Shown piece by piece: positions 12,195 through 23,670 of a stretch of 64,000 nt of DNA; position 1 is the first letter of the stretch, and each line of letters begins with the position of its first letter. This stretch comes from Bursaphelenchus xylophilus. Its lineage: Eukaryota > Nematoda > Chromadorea > Rhabditida > Aphelenchoididae. Location of the stretch: positions 7,502,001-7,566,000 of the forward strand of contig CAJFCV020000006.1 in assembly GCA_904066235.2 (NCBI GenBank). Reading direction: 5' to 3'. A program made the position numbers and the translations under genes. Under the pieces are notes generated by a model, which was not told the DNA's origin, made no database searches, and was given only the letters and a program-made list of their open reading frames with translations.

Positions 12195-14440
12195 TCATTC
12201 GTTGAGCGCTTTTTCGAACTGTTTCTGGATGTTCTCAAAGGCATCGCGACCAGTGTAATCAATGGCTCCGCGGTCCCATTCTTCATAATGACGTTCCCAT
12301 TTGCTTTCGTCAGCCGACGACTAAAAATAGATGTAATAATAAAATCACTATGCAAAAAGTGTAACCCCAACACCACTCAAAACCCAAATAAATCTTAAAA
12401 ACCTCAATGAAAATCTCAAAAAGTATATATTCCAAATTATGTTTACATCTGACACAGCAAACACAGTCAAATTTCATCTAATCGACTAACACCAATTCTA
12501 AGTAACAAATACAAACGTCTAAGAAAAGAACACAAAAGCACCGTAGAGGAGGCGAAGGAAGATATGGAACTATTGGAAAGGCTCTTTCGAAGGCTTCGAC
12601 TGGTCGGGTCAGTGACCTATAATGGCAGGAAGTTTGGTTCGAAAGAAAAGGGAAATATTACCCCTTTGGCAGTGATAGTCCCACCTTCTGACGACGCAAC
12701 ATATGCGCTCGAGAAGGGAGTTTGAGAGTCGACTTCATTTCTGTCATCCCGAGACTCAAATTCAACCGGGTACGGGTGCAGAAAAACGGCACCTTGTCCT
12801 TCGGGATAAGATTGTGGATTGCAATCTTTACTTGACGTTTCAAGCACACGAGTTACTTCACTATGCGATTGGCGATGCTCGCTGTAATCTTGTTGAGGTT
12901 GAGAAACATCATCGCTCTCAGGAGGCACGCAGATCTCTTGCTTTTGAGGTTCGTGTCGATAAAAAACTTCATGCTGGGTATCATGCTGGAATGGCTCGTT
13001 CCCGTGAACATGTACGCGATGTTGCTGAGGAGTTGGAGGACGGATATGTTGTGCTTCCTGGTAGTGGGGCTCAGTATGACGTACTTCTTGGGGCGGCTCA
13101 AACTGTGGTCGTTTCTGCGGTCCCGAAATATAAACTTCGTTGCGTCCAGGGTCTCTCCCAAAATGCTCATAATGTTGCTGAGGAGGAGAGTAATGTTCAT
13201 GATGTTGTGAGCCATGATCATGCATTCGGTGTCTCCGACGTCCATGTCCTTTATGAAGTAGAGATCTCGGCGGTGGGAATCCACTCCCAAACAGCTTAAA
13301 CCGTAGTTTAAACTAAATACAACAAGGACAAGAGAAGGGAAAAGGTGAGTAACGGACAAAGGTGGGCCACAAAGACTAATCCTACCCTATAAAAACATAA
13401 AAACAACATCTACACAGCACATTATAACATTTCAAACTGTTAATTATGTTACCCTAACTGTAAGCTGTGTCTCTTCAAGCTGATTAGTAGATGTCGGGTA
13501 GGTATCGTTAGATTCAAGGGGAGTCACATCATCGAAACCTACAACAAGATGAGGCGGAAGGGACGATTGGACATGGTCACGGTACAATTGTTGCCAATAC
13601 GCCAGATGTTCAGAAATGTGAACTTGACCGCCAGCCTGATGCCAGGGCTTCCGGGCACCCAGGAAATGCACAATTTTGATATCAGAAGCCAACCTGAAAA
13701 TAGCGTAATAAAACAATTCACAAAAGAAAAAAAACTCACTTCTTTAACGCAGCCGCATAACTGTAAATGGCACCAGAAGTCACATTGTAGATAAAAGGCA
13801 AACGATGAGCTGAGCTCCAATCCCTCCACCCAGCAAAGAATTGGTTGAGAAGTCCTTGATCTCCTCCATCGAAAGTGCCATGCTCCACTCCAAAAGCAAC
13901 CAACTTCTTATAGGTCTCCTCTGATGGAACGAATACGAACACACCCGAGTTAAAGTAGTCAGGCCATCCAATATCCGCAGCAGCTGCGAATTCAGGCCGT
14001 TCAAAGAGCTCGTCCGAGTTCTTTAAGACCAACGTATCCGCATCCAGAAAGACGGCCTTTTCGTATTGGGTTAATCTCCAGCAATGAAGTTTGGTGAAGG
14101 TAACTCCGAGATCGGGACGGCCAATTAAAGCGAGGTTGGTAGAGTCATTGCTGTTCAACACGTCGACCAAGGTGCTATCATCAAACGTAGTTTGAAATTT
14201 CTCTCTAAAACACTATATAATTTCAAATCAAACACAAATTACATCACATTTACCTATTAATCTATTTCGATTCTAAACAAGGCAACCGAAAAACACCCAC
14301 CTCAATTCATTGGAAACTCCACTTGTGTATAAAATATGAATCTTATGTTTGGTTCCAACCGCTTTCAAAGATTGGGCCAAGACAAGAGCACCGACAGCAT
14401 AGCCATCATTCGTAGCCAAAGTTACCCAGGCCGAAGTCAT
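12195..14440 (-). CDS. GYG1: glycogenin, with long His/Gln-rich linker
   Basis: Glycogenin is the self-glucosylating primer of glycogen synthesis. Five exons fit in phase: 14301-14440, 13740-14204, 13453-13693, 12662-13312 and 12195-12320, giving 540 residues. The GT8 glycosyltransferase domain occupies roughly the first 265 residues: MTSAWVTLATNDGYAVGA, then the metal-binding LDADTLV and the stretch DYFNSGVFVF with GGDQGLLNQFF, and HFLGARKPWH. The last exon is the glycogen-synthase-binding tail (WDRGAIDYTGRDAFENIQKQ). Between them lies a linker rich in His, Gln, Pro and Glu (HDHGSQHHEHYSPPQQHYEH), encoded mainly by the 651-base exon 4. Linkers differ among glycogenins, but this composition is unusual. 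Exon 4 begins after a TTGTATTTAG acceptor. Confidence 0.92.
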
Positions 14441-15750
14441 CTCTACAACCCAAAATCAAGCAATTCGAAATGAAAAAGAAAAGGGCCGGGAAAATCCTCG
14501 AACAAGCGAAAAAAGCAATGGCCAAGGAAGACTCAAGACCCGTTTGTTCAGAGTTCTGGCCATGATTGATCGTCGAAAGACACTGAGTCACAAGGAAATC
14601 AGAGATGTTACTCAAAAACTACTAAAAAAAGTCCATCCTCAGGTCCAGAGGGTGGAAAACCCGCAAAAATATAACAAGTTCAATTCTTGAGGTCAGAACA
14701 TAATAAAACCTGCAAAAAATTAGTTTTTTGCTTGAAATAAGGATTGATAAGAGAATCGGAGATATAAATTCGTGTAAAGGAATGTCAAAAGCCGACATTC
14801 CTCGCCTCCGGTCTTGTAATCCTCGAAATTTCCTGCGAATGACACTTTTTTAGAAGAAAAGACGGAATTTTTATATAAAAGGGACATTTTATACGCTCAA
14901 ATGTTATCGGAAATTTTTTAATGTTGCGAAATATTTATTCATTCCTAATTAGACAGTCGGTTTTTCGAAGGCATAGTAAAGTCAATTCAGAATATTTTTC
15001 CTAAAATTCAATGAAAATCGGCGGAGAAATCTAAAAAAAGAGGACGGAAGGTTCGAGTGGCCCAACCTGTACATCGGGAAGACGACATTTTTATATTGTG
15101 ATTGTAATTTGCAATCAGGCGTGACTATTAAAATTAATTGGCTTTAAGGGGCCACGCGGGAAACAAACTTCTGAGCAAAAATAAGAAAACCACGTTACTT
15201 CAAGTTAGAAAAAATAATTTAAGACCCGAGTTTTGCTGCATGTGATTATGTTATCCACCTCTCCAGGGTTTTGAACTCTTGACAAAGAGAAAAAAAGCGT
15301 AAACATAAACAATATTCTTATCACTGGTCTTTGTAAACGCTATAAGACACGTACGAGAACGTTGCAAGAGCAACGTCATCGCTCTTGTTGTCAGTCTTTA
15401 TTTTTTGTAAAGTAACCCGCAACTATTTTAAGACCACATAAATTCATGTAGCGTTTCTGACAGGATACTGCAGCATTTGTTTTTGGTGATTTTTGATTGT
15501 GATTTCAATTATTTTCGTTTCTTTAATTATAGTAACCGGGGTTTTATAATAAGGATTAAAGTATTTCGGGACACCCGTTAGCCATGGTAAGCGAATTTTT
15601 CTTGTATACAGCAGGTCTCTTTTACAAGCACCATGTTTGATGAGTTCTTGTTGCGGAATGCCAAGGATTCCTACGTTTTGCCAAAAGCCCGGTAAACTAT
15701 TTCAACTATTCTAATCGCAGGAAAGATGGCTCAATACGTCGAGTTACGAG
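14441..15750. other. intergenic region upstream of glycogenin
   Basis: No gene was recognised. ATG at 15584-15586 is followed at once by GTAAGC. Two short open exon-like blocks (about 15610-15691 and 15721-15750) with plausible splice signals then run into the repeat element at 15751. They may be remnants of a small gene broken by that insertion, but there is no family match. Confidence 0.35.
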
Positions 15751-16108
15751 CAGAGATTGCCACGGCTCCGGAGCCGGCTCTTGGCTCCGGCTCCGAGCCG
15801 GAGCCAGGCTTCTCAGCGTTCAGAAAAGTAAAAATTTCATGATCTTGTTAAACCAAATTGCTTGAAAAATACTGGGAAGGATGTGTTGCATACGACTTGG
15901 CTGCAAAAACGTTGGGTGTATGGTCTCTGGCATTAATTAATAACGTTTATTTTTGGAAAAATATTTTTTTTAAATTTTTTTTTGCACGGGAGCCGGAGAC
16001 CTTTTCAAATTTTTCATGGGAACCGGGAGCCGGAGCTGTAAATTTCGCCTCGGCTCCGGCTCTGGGAGCTAAGAGCCGGAGCCGAAATTTTGACCGTGGC
16101 AATCTCTG
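15751..16108. mobile_element. hAT-type miniature inverted-repeat element
   Basis: A 358-base element begins CAGAGATTGCCACGG and ends CCGTGGCAATCTCTG, a perfect 15-base terminal inverted repeat. It is flanked by an exact 8-base direct repeat GTTACGAG at 15743-15750 and 16109-16116. Eight-base target duplications and CAGRG-like ends are typical of hAT transposons. Inside each end lies a run of GGCTCC/GGAGCC units (15764-15815 and about 16025-16085) that can fold back on each other. No transposase frame is present, so it is non-autonomous. Confidence 0.9.
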
Positions 16109-17069
16109 GTTACGAGTACACAAAAGTTTTGAATCTTTGCATGATGATTGTGCTCACCGTCCTTCTAGATCCCTAAAGAGTATTTTAAGATAACTAAACG
16201 GCATGGTAAAAGTCAAAAAGTTTTGTTCACCGATTTTAGAAAAATTTGCATAACTCGCGGGAAAGAGAGATAAAAAAGTTTTTTCGTGGAAGGCTCTGCC
16301 TGTAATGAGGCAAGTTTCAAAGTGATTGAGTTATTTTCACCCGGGATATGGGTGGTCAAAAATTAATGTCCGGTAGTATCGTATAATTTCTGTTTCCTAA
16401 CAATCAATTATGCCGTTCCTCGGTGCTGAGTCATATCGAATAAATAAAAAGAAGAGAGCATGTGAATTGCTCGAGGGGAGGAGTCTTAATCTGCCTGTTT
16501 TTTGGAATGGACAAGGTCCGAACGGTCCTCTCTGCTCAGCCCCGGCCTCTTTTAAACCGCCCGCCTTTTGCGTTGAGCGCGTCCACAACACGACAAAGGG
16601 GCGTTCACCGCGCTCACTCATCCTTCCATCGCCTCTGCCCTTTACCCCCCGCACTGCCAGCCGTCGCCAACGCCCTCCCGTCCAGCCAGCACCCTACCGC
16701 CGCCATTCGCCTCATCTGATTCCCGGCCTGGATGTGACTTTCAGCTGCTGCCAAGCAGAAGCTGTGATCTAGGTCTTAGACGGACTGGGGTCGGTTGGAT
16801 CGGTTCAATATTATTTTGTTGATCTCACGAGGATATGATTTTGTTACTACCGTTATTACCAGTGCTTATTTTGCATTGTCCTGACCTTAGGACTTTAATT
16901 TTTAGGGGACTTAGCGCATGTGGCCGAGGTGGTGCAGTTCTGTGGCCATCACCGGGTTTACATTCGCTGAATTCCCTTTTTGTCAGTCCAAGATACAATT
17001 ACACTGTGGATTTATTTAATTTTGTACCTATGAAACATTCCTATTAGTTAAAAGTAAACGAATGATCTC
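16109..17069. other. intergenic region, partly GC-rich
   Basis: No protein gene was assigned. The stretch 16480-16760 is C-rich and open in several frames by composition only. A possible structured RNA at 16905-16981 is listed separately. Confidence 0.4.
16905..16981 (+). ncRNA. candidate small structured RNA with T5 end
   Basis: A 72-base segment begins GGGGACTTAGCG and ends CGCTGAATTCCC. These ends can pair over 11 of 12 positions with two G-U pairs, and TTTTT follows directly. Inside, GGTGGTG can pair with CATCACC around a 12-base loop. The layout resembles a short polymerase III transcript, and TGGCCGAGGTGG looks a little like an A box. It does not fold as a tRNA. This is a structural guess only. 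Confidence 0.25.
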
Positions 17070-19689
17070 TTATACGGTCGTGCTGTAGTTGGAGTTTTGG
17101 ATGAAGTTTACAAATATCTGCAGGGCTTCTCGGGGTTTCTCGTAGGGCGACGATACGAAATGACCGCCACCATTGACTGTGACTAAGTCGATACCTAGAA
17201 TTGGAATTAGTTCGTTACTTATTGACGGGAAAGTACATTGTCTCAGAGTGCATTGACCTTTTTGTTAGCATAAAAGAAGACTGCTGACGGCGTTAATCTT
17301 CAAAGTGCAAAATTCTTGAGAATTTTCAGAGTCGGATATCCACGCGTTATTTTTAGAGGCGAGACTAATCGTTGAACCCACACAAAATATGCATACTTTT
17401 TAGTGTAAAATGCTTCAGCGTCATTCATTGACATGTTAATTGCAATTTTTGAATTTGTAAGCTTTCTTGTTTTGTTTGTTTACCCTTTTCTAAAGAAGAG
17501 CATCCTCGAAGCGCACGATTGTGTCGTATATAATTTGCAGGAAAAAAAGTTTGGTATTATTATTTTCGGCGGTCACAAAAAACAGAGCAGGTGGTACGAG
17601 GCGGGGTGGAATCACCGTGTGCTTTTGCGGAGCGCGGAACGATTCGCTGGGGGTCGAGAACCGAGGGCGAGCGGTGCCGTGCGGTTCCCGGGACCGGCGT
17701 TCTCTCTCCGTTTCTTGGGTCCACTCCCTTTCTCCTCGCCCTCATCCCCCAACTCTTCTCATTTTCCGACGGGTCAATCTGTTCACTCATTAAAGCCTCG
17801 GGATCGAGGTATTCTCTTTCGCTTAAACCCCCTGAGCCAATCTCGTAAAGCCTTGGACTTTGAACTGACCGAAAGAAAGGTTGACTCTCGAACTCTCTTC
17901 GGAGCCCTCTTTCATAAACATACACAGCCAGATCTCCTTACCATTGAACGATGTCCACACGCCGGCAGTCTTGGGGACTCTGTTCTCTAACTTCCAGGTA
18001 GACCTTTGAATGAATTCCTCTCCTAATTGATCAATAAACTTCAGGTTGTGAACATGAGTGCATACAGAATCCATGTCTCCATTGAACATAAGGATTCTCT
18101 TTTTGCCATCAATGAGACGGCGGATGAAAGGGGTCATGTCTTCATACTGAACAATGTAGTTTTCTGCGATACTGCGGCTAAAAATGCGTCTATGAGTTTG
18201 TGTTTGACTTCCTAACATTTGCATCCGTTATCTGCCTACAATTTCTTTGACTCAAATCGCCGAGTCAATGACTCATTCTGCAGGATAAAATGAGGAGGAA
18301 ATGGAGGATATCGATTCTTCGCACATTGCGAAATATCCGCCAAAAATAAAAAAAAACTGTCGTGTAATGGGGCATACATGTATAATATATTGAGCTAGGT
18401 ATTGCGCAATAAGTGACATAACCAAATAAGGAGATAAAAAAAAGGAAAATAGAAACATGAATGATACCACATATCGTCAGAGAGAAAGCCTTACCTGCAT
18501 GAAGAGAAAACTTGATTCACATGAATTGCACTTTGAACATCTTTTCGATTTAGATACGGTACGTATTCGTTCTCGTGATGACAATTTTTGAGTGTTATGT
18601 TCTAAAATTGTCTCTTTATAAAATAAAATTAATCACCTACCTTAGACAAAACACGACGATGAGAAAACGCTGTATTTTTGAATTCAGAAGCTGCTGGTCC
18701 TTCCGTATCATCTGGATAACATGCATAATCCAACAAGTATGGATCTAATCCGGAATAGAAATTAGATTCATCCAGTCTTGCCACAATCTCTTTGCATTCC
18801 TCAGAGCCTTGTTTGGTGATGTGATGCCAGTCACAGGTGTCCAAAGATTTCCTTTTACAACATCTATTGAGAGCGATCTCAATATCTCTAAACAACCATG
18901 GATCTATAAAAAGTTCTTACTTTTCTGCTATCAGACCATGATAAAAGTTGAATGGGATTTGGGAATTGATTCTCAGTTTCTCATGCACACATCCATTGCC
19001 GATAAGAATGCCCTGAAGTCAATCTCTGCAGGAGGCTGTAAATGCTTACCTCAAAATTTGGAAAGGTGGGCTTGTCTTTCAAGACAAGATCCCCCAACAT
19101 CGGGATATAAGTCCCACCGTAACTTTCCCCAGCCAGGAATAATCGATTTTTCTTTAATTCAGGGAATTTTTGAAAGAATTTAGTCATGGCCTGTTTGTTT
19201 TCTTTGGCCACAACTTCGTCTGATGTAGTCCAATTGGAGCTCTTCAGGATGGAAAAGCCAACACCAGCAGGGGCATCTAAATACAAGATATGAGCAAACT
19301 GCCGATGTTTTCTTCTTAGTGAAACCTACTTCATTCCAGGCGTATTTATTGTGGACAAGTCCACCTTGTTTCACTTGAAATGGACCAAATTCCGACATAA
19401 GACCAGCCATCGAACTGCAACCAGGACCTCCATTCAGCCTGAGAAAATCAGCATAATTTTAAGTACAGTATCCCAGTTAAACTTACCATAAAACCAAAGG
19501 TGCGGATTGGTTTGGGGATGACGTCAGCCAGTAAAACAGCTGATTTCCTGACTCCACAGTGAGATAGCCACTGTATTGCTTGAAGTTGGGGGTAAATTTG
19601 AGGTCAGGGAGCTGGAAAATACGGTCCTCGTCAGGTACTGCCTTCAGGGGGATGGCAAGAACCAACAAATATAACCATTCAAGCCACAT
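17070..19689 (-). CDS. serine carboxypeptidase, peptidase family S10
   Basis: A lysosomal or secreted carboxypeptidase of the cathepsin A type. Eight exons fit in phase: 19487-19689, 19330-19438, 19050-19298, 18921-19012, 18641-18887, 18495-18601, 17942-18207 and 17070-17194, about 465 residues. A signal peptide is visible ([17 protein letters not shown]). Family blocks run in order: [12 protein letters not shown] (oxyanion region), [12 protein letters not shown], the nucleophile Ser in [32 protein letters not shown], the catalytic Asp in FNGDMDSVC, and the catalytic His in [11 protein letters not shown]. About a dozen residues usually found between WTSFNG and the His block are missing, so a small exon may be hidden in the 747-base last intron. 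The exon 7 acceptor is a weak AAG. It follows a GPCR gene by 131 bases on the same strand. Confidence 0.88.
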
Positions 19690-19820
19690 TTTCAGCCCTT
19701 CTGCAGTGGTTTGGACCTTTTAAAACAACTGATAATCGAAGGTCAAGAGGCTCTTGGAAGTTTATTCGTTGCATCATAATATGGGAATGATTTGTTTGTG
19801 TTAATGACTCGATTACCCAT

Positions 19821-21577
19821 TTAAAGAAGCGCATCCTGAGGTCGATGTGATATGAGAGAGCTTTCTTCGGCTCCATTTGTGGGCGTAGTATCATCTACTT
19901 TTGTGGTCAGCGGCTGAGAGATTGGATTGGGTTGATTGAAAACGGCTCTTGACATACGATGAGAACTGGAACACTGTCTTTTGGATTCATTAGAACGCCT
20001 CATCAATTGGCTATTCAAGAGACCTGCAATCAAACATTTTACTGTGAATTTTACTGTGAAAGTTTATACGTTTACAGTGTTTCTGTTTATGTCAAATTGA
20101 ATTGTGGCAACTTTACTTTGTTTTCTTAACCCAGTTTGCCAAATGTGCGTTCTTTAACTCAATTTTGAGACAATGAAAAAGCTTTTTAACTTTTTTAAGG
20201 GCATTTTATTTTCTCTTTCTTTTAAGCTCACCATACAACAGCCAGTTGGAAGCCGAGTTTACATAGGGCAGAGCATGGATCCCATACATTATGTAAATGA
20301 ATCTTTCCGATGCATGGATCTGTTCAACCTGGTCCTCGTTCCACGTATAACGGTATAAATTCAGATATAACATTGCAATCCAATAAGGAGACCAACAAAG
20401 GACAAAGAAAACCGAAATTGCAATTGTGTAGCCAGCTACACGTGCGACTGGGAGCTAAAAAACCATGGGGAAGCACAACATATGATAATAATCATCCTTT
20501 AACTCACAATGATAACTTACTTGCGAGGTCTTGATTGACCGTGACCTTACAATCAACCTTCTGACCATAAATGCGTAGAAAAAGAAGATCATGACGACAG
20601 GGAAGAAGAACCCGACCAAGAACATATACATGATAAACACCGCCAGAGGCGTTCCCTCCAGATGGTCAACACATTTGTAGATACGAACCCGTGCCAATCG
20701 GTAAGGGTTTTCCAGTAAAACTTCCTTTAGAACAATCTCCTCACTACTCGCTCTGATAATTAATGGTGACAATAAAAGGAAAGTGAAGGCGCTTAATACG
20801 AACAGCTGATTGAATACGGTGCATCTGGTTATCTTCTTATGGGGATAACAGACTCGGAGGAACCGGTCAAATGACATGGCCGCCAAAACAAAGGTTGACA
20901 GTGCCCTTCCGACATGTTCCAAACAACGGTATAATTTGCAGAAAAACGTACCTGAAGATGACGACTAATTGTATACTATCTTATTGTTAGGTAATTCTTG
21001 TCCGCTAATTAAGGTTTGTATTTTACAATCTACTCACCAAACATCCAAAACCCGAGTAATTGGTCGACAATGGCCATGGGCAAAGGGATGATGCTGGCCA
21101 AGTCCACACAACACAAGAACAACACATATACCATGGTGTTGTCCATGGTAATCCCAGTGTGAACATGTCTTATCAACGTGATTACTGAGATATTCCCGCA
21201 TACTCCAACCAAAAACAACGCCGCGTACAACTGAAAAAAATTTTGTTTTTATTTTTAGACTCGTGTGCCCTGAGGGCAGGATTTGGAACCCCAAGTTCAC
21301 CCTCCGTTCGCAGTATATTACTGCAGAAAACAACTTTGAAAAGGACGTCTGAAGATAAAAATGTAGTCTATTATTACGCAACACTTACCAGAGCATACAT
21401 AACAACATGATTATTCTCCCAATTAGCCAGCGGCAACATATCATACTTGGGGAGACTGGCAAAAAACATTTCTTCGGACATATTGCCCCAAGGCGTCGAC
21501 TCTTCCGCCACATTGGTATTGTAGGTCCGGCTTTGGCCAGGGACTACAGCCATGCTCATTGAAGAAACTCCCTCCAT
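19821..21577 (-). CDS. rhodopsin-family GPCR, neuropeptide-receptor type
   Basis: Five exons fit in phase: 21389-21577, 21038-21230, 20521-20951, 20232-20454 and 19821-20023, giving 412 residues. An extracellular N-terminus of about 60 residues with NMS sequon precedes seven hydrophobic helices. Class A marks are GNISVITLIRHV (TM1), the TM3 Cys with MSFDRFLRVCYP (a DRF form of the DRY motif), VLCWSPYW (TM6) and NSASNWLLYG in place of NPxxY (TM7). A Cys in the second extracellular loop (YKCVDHL) can pair with the TM3 Cys. The pattern is closest to peptide receptors of the somatostatin/opioid-like branch of nematode npr genes, but ligand and orthologue cannot be assigned. The last exon is a Ser/Thr-rich cytoplasmic tail. 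Confidence 0.85.
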
Positions 21578-22988
21578 TTTAGGCTATTCAAGTACTCGGT
21601 GACATGATAAGAAGGGTTCTTTAATCTTGGAGGTCTGACCGGGCTGAAATACAATCTAAATTGTATAACATAAGTAGCCAATGCTTGGCTGCAAGGACCA
21701 ACAAAAACGCACGAAAAGTATAGAAACGATGGGCCCTCAGGGAAAAGTGTTAATAAAATTTTTTGAAGAATTTTATTCCAAAAGAAGGGCCAAAAAGAGA
21801 GTCAATTAATTAATTAGATTACCCCCGAAACAGTCATAACGTGACAGTAATAAAAGGGAAGTGCCGGAGACAATTTTAAATGTTTTTTGAACCGCTTTGC
21901 ATTCCTCGGTCTGCAACCTCCTCTGTACACTGTAAAAAAGACGGTTAGAGGAATTTCAACTAATTGTATGTAATATAATAAAAGTTTAGTTCTGTAGACA
22001 TCACTTGGTCCACTCCATTGTAAAGAAGATCCAAAGAGTGATAAGGAGGTCGGCAAGGAAGTAAAAAAACCAAAACGATTGCTACAAAAAAAACGCATTA
22101 CTTCTGGGTAACCGCATTTTGTGACCGAGTGGAAACTTTTGTAATAATTAAGTCACGGTTTTCAGCAAGACATGATCCAAGCCAAGTTCTTATATCCTAA
22201 ACTTGTCTATCCCCAGGGAGGATTAAGTAATTTACTTTCTCTCCCTCAGCTTGTAAACGTTCCGTTCCTTGAAGTCACGACTATCTATGATAAAGGCCCT
22301 GAAACACGTAAAAATTACATTTACGATAGTATTACTACGCCCTCCGAAATAGTCCAGTAAAGGATGCTTTAGTCCGAGGCGAGTGAAGCGTTACTATGAT
22401 CGTGTTATGACAACATCCGGTGTATCTGGGAGTAATAAAAAGAACCGCGAGTCATGGCAAAGTAAGTGTCAAAAACGGGAGCCGACAAAATAAAAAGAAC
22501 AAGACCTCTTCCAATAAACCAAGACACTTCCCTGCATAATTAGGACTCGGATTATTTTAATGAGGCCTCAAATCATTCAGAAACGCGCCAAGTTGGGGAC
22601 TTTTTACAGTGACCAAGTGTAAGGTGGGGCTGATTGGCATCCCCATTTCCTTCTGATGCCATTCATGTCGTTTGAAAAATATCCGAATGGATTGAAGCCG
22701 AGGAAAGGATCCGCCCCACCCCATTCCGCCAAATGAAAACTTTTTTGTTGGTTTTCTGGTTCAAGTTTTCCAAGTAATAATCTAATTAATTTCATCGTAT
22801 GGCAAGAAATCGGGCCAGGGTTCGGTCTGCGTATAACTGTGGTTATGTATACATGACAGAGGCTATTGTTTCGACGTCTTCCAGTATCTTGGACTAAAAG
22901 GCGCCAAGTCCGGGGATTTTAATATTAAATATGACAAACATGTATAATAAATGCTTCGGAGAATCCCACCAAACAGAAAATTGCACTT
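21578..22988. other. intergenic region, no gene seen
   Basis: Upstream DNA of the GPCR gene and downstream DNA of the DNLZ-like gene. No conserved exon or strong repeat was noticed. Confidence 0.5.
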
Positions 22989-23420
22989 TTAAGTTTTATT
23001 AACAATAAACTCGGAGACAAGATCTTTTGTGGATAACTTTTGAACCCTTTCTCCTTTACGATCCATTATTTCCTCGATATTTTTGAGTCCCTCCAGATCC
23101 GAGAACCAGCCGAGATTATCAGCGATTATGTGATGATTCTGGCAGCTCTCACATTGCACCAGTACTACTCCTTCCTCATATGAGACTTTAGAGAAGTGTT
23201 TCGGCCCCTGAATATTTTTAATTAGTTCCGTCCTAGTATGCTATCATCTCTATTATAATTATGCTGCATTAACACTACTCACGTTCCTGGTGTCACAGAC
23301 TTTGCATGTGTAATATATGGCCATTTGTTTGCCTTCCAGTTGCCCCAATTTGTTAGAATACAACCGGGATAATTCCAGTCGCCTGACAAATTGGACACCC
23401 CGTCGTACTAAATTATTCAT
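22989..23420 (-). CDS. DNLZ: DNL-type zinc-finger protein (Tim15/HEP), mitochondrial
   Basis: This small protein is the matrix escort factor that keeps mitochondrial Hsp70 soluble. Two exons, 23283-23420 and 22989-23207, give 118 residues, normal for the family. The N-terminal 30 residues are basic and lack acidic clusters ([15 protein letters not shown]), as expected for a mitochondrial targeting sequence. The zinc-binding pairs are [11 protein letters not shown] and [10 protein letters not shown], followed by the hallmark [16 protein letters not shown] and NIEEIM. The exons are short but the match is strong. It lies 250 bases downstream of syndapin on the same strand, so co-transcription is possible. 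Confidence 0.93.
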
Positions 23421-23670
23421 CTTTTTTACCTTCAAAAAGTTGGTTTAAAAAATTTAAGCTCCTCTGGATACGTTAAACATGCTCAAGAACATAGGAATTC
23501 ATAAAGATGGAGAAAAAAATAAAAGTTTATTATAAATAGAGCATTTTATACTTCCATACTAAAGATAAATTAGTCACTTTATCAAAATTTTGCAATCGGA
23601 GTGAGCAAAGGAATTGAAAAAAAATAATCGGTGATTTAGAGACCCGGGATAGTCCATATAGATAATAATG

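Noticed and set aside
12703..13299. 198-codon plus-strand open frame
   Set aside because: It is the antisense shadow of the His/Gln-rich glycogenin exon and shows no domain, splice context or start signal.
16905..16981. tRNA gene
   Set aside because: The acceptor ends pair but the T-arm and anticodon stems do not form, and the B box is poor.
17433..17990. 185-codon plus-strand open frame
   Set aside because: It spans the carboxypeptidase last intron and exon 7 antisense. It is open because of GC-rich composition and lacks any family pattern.
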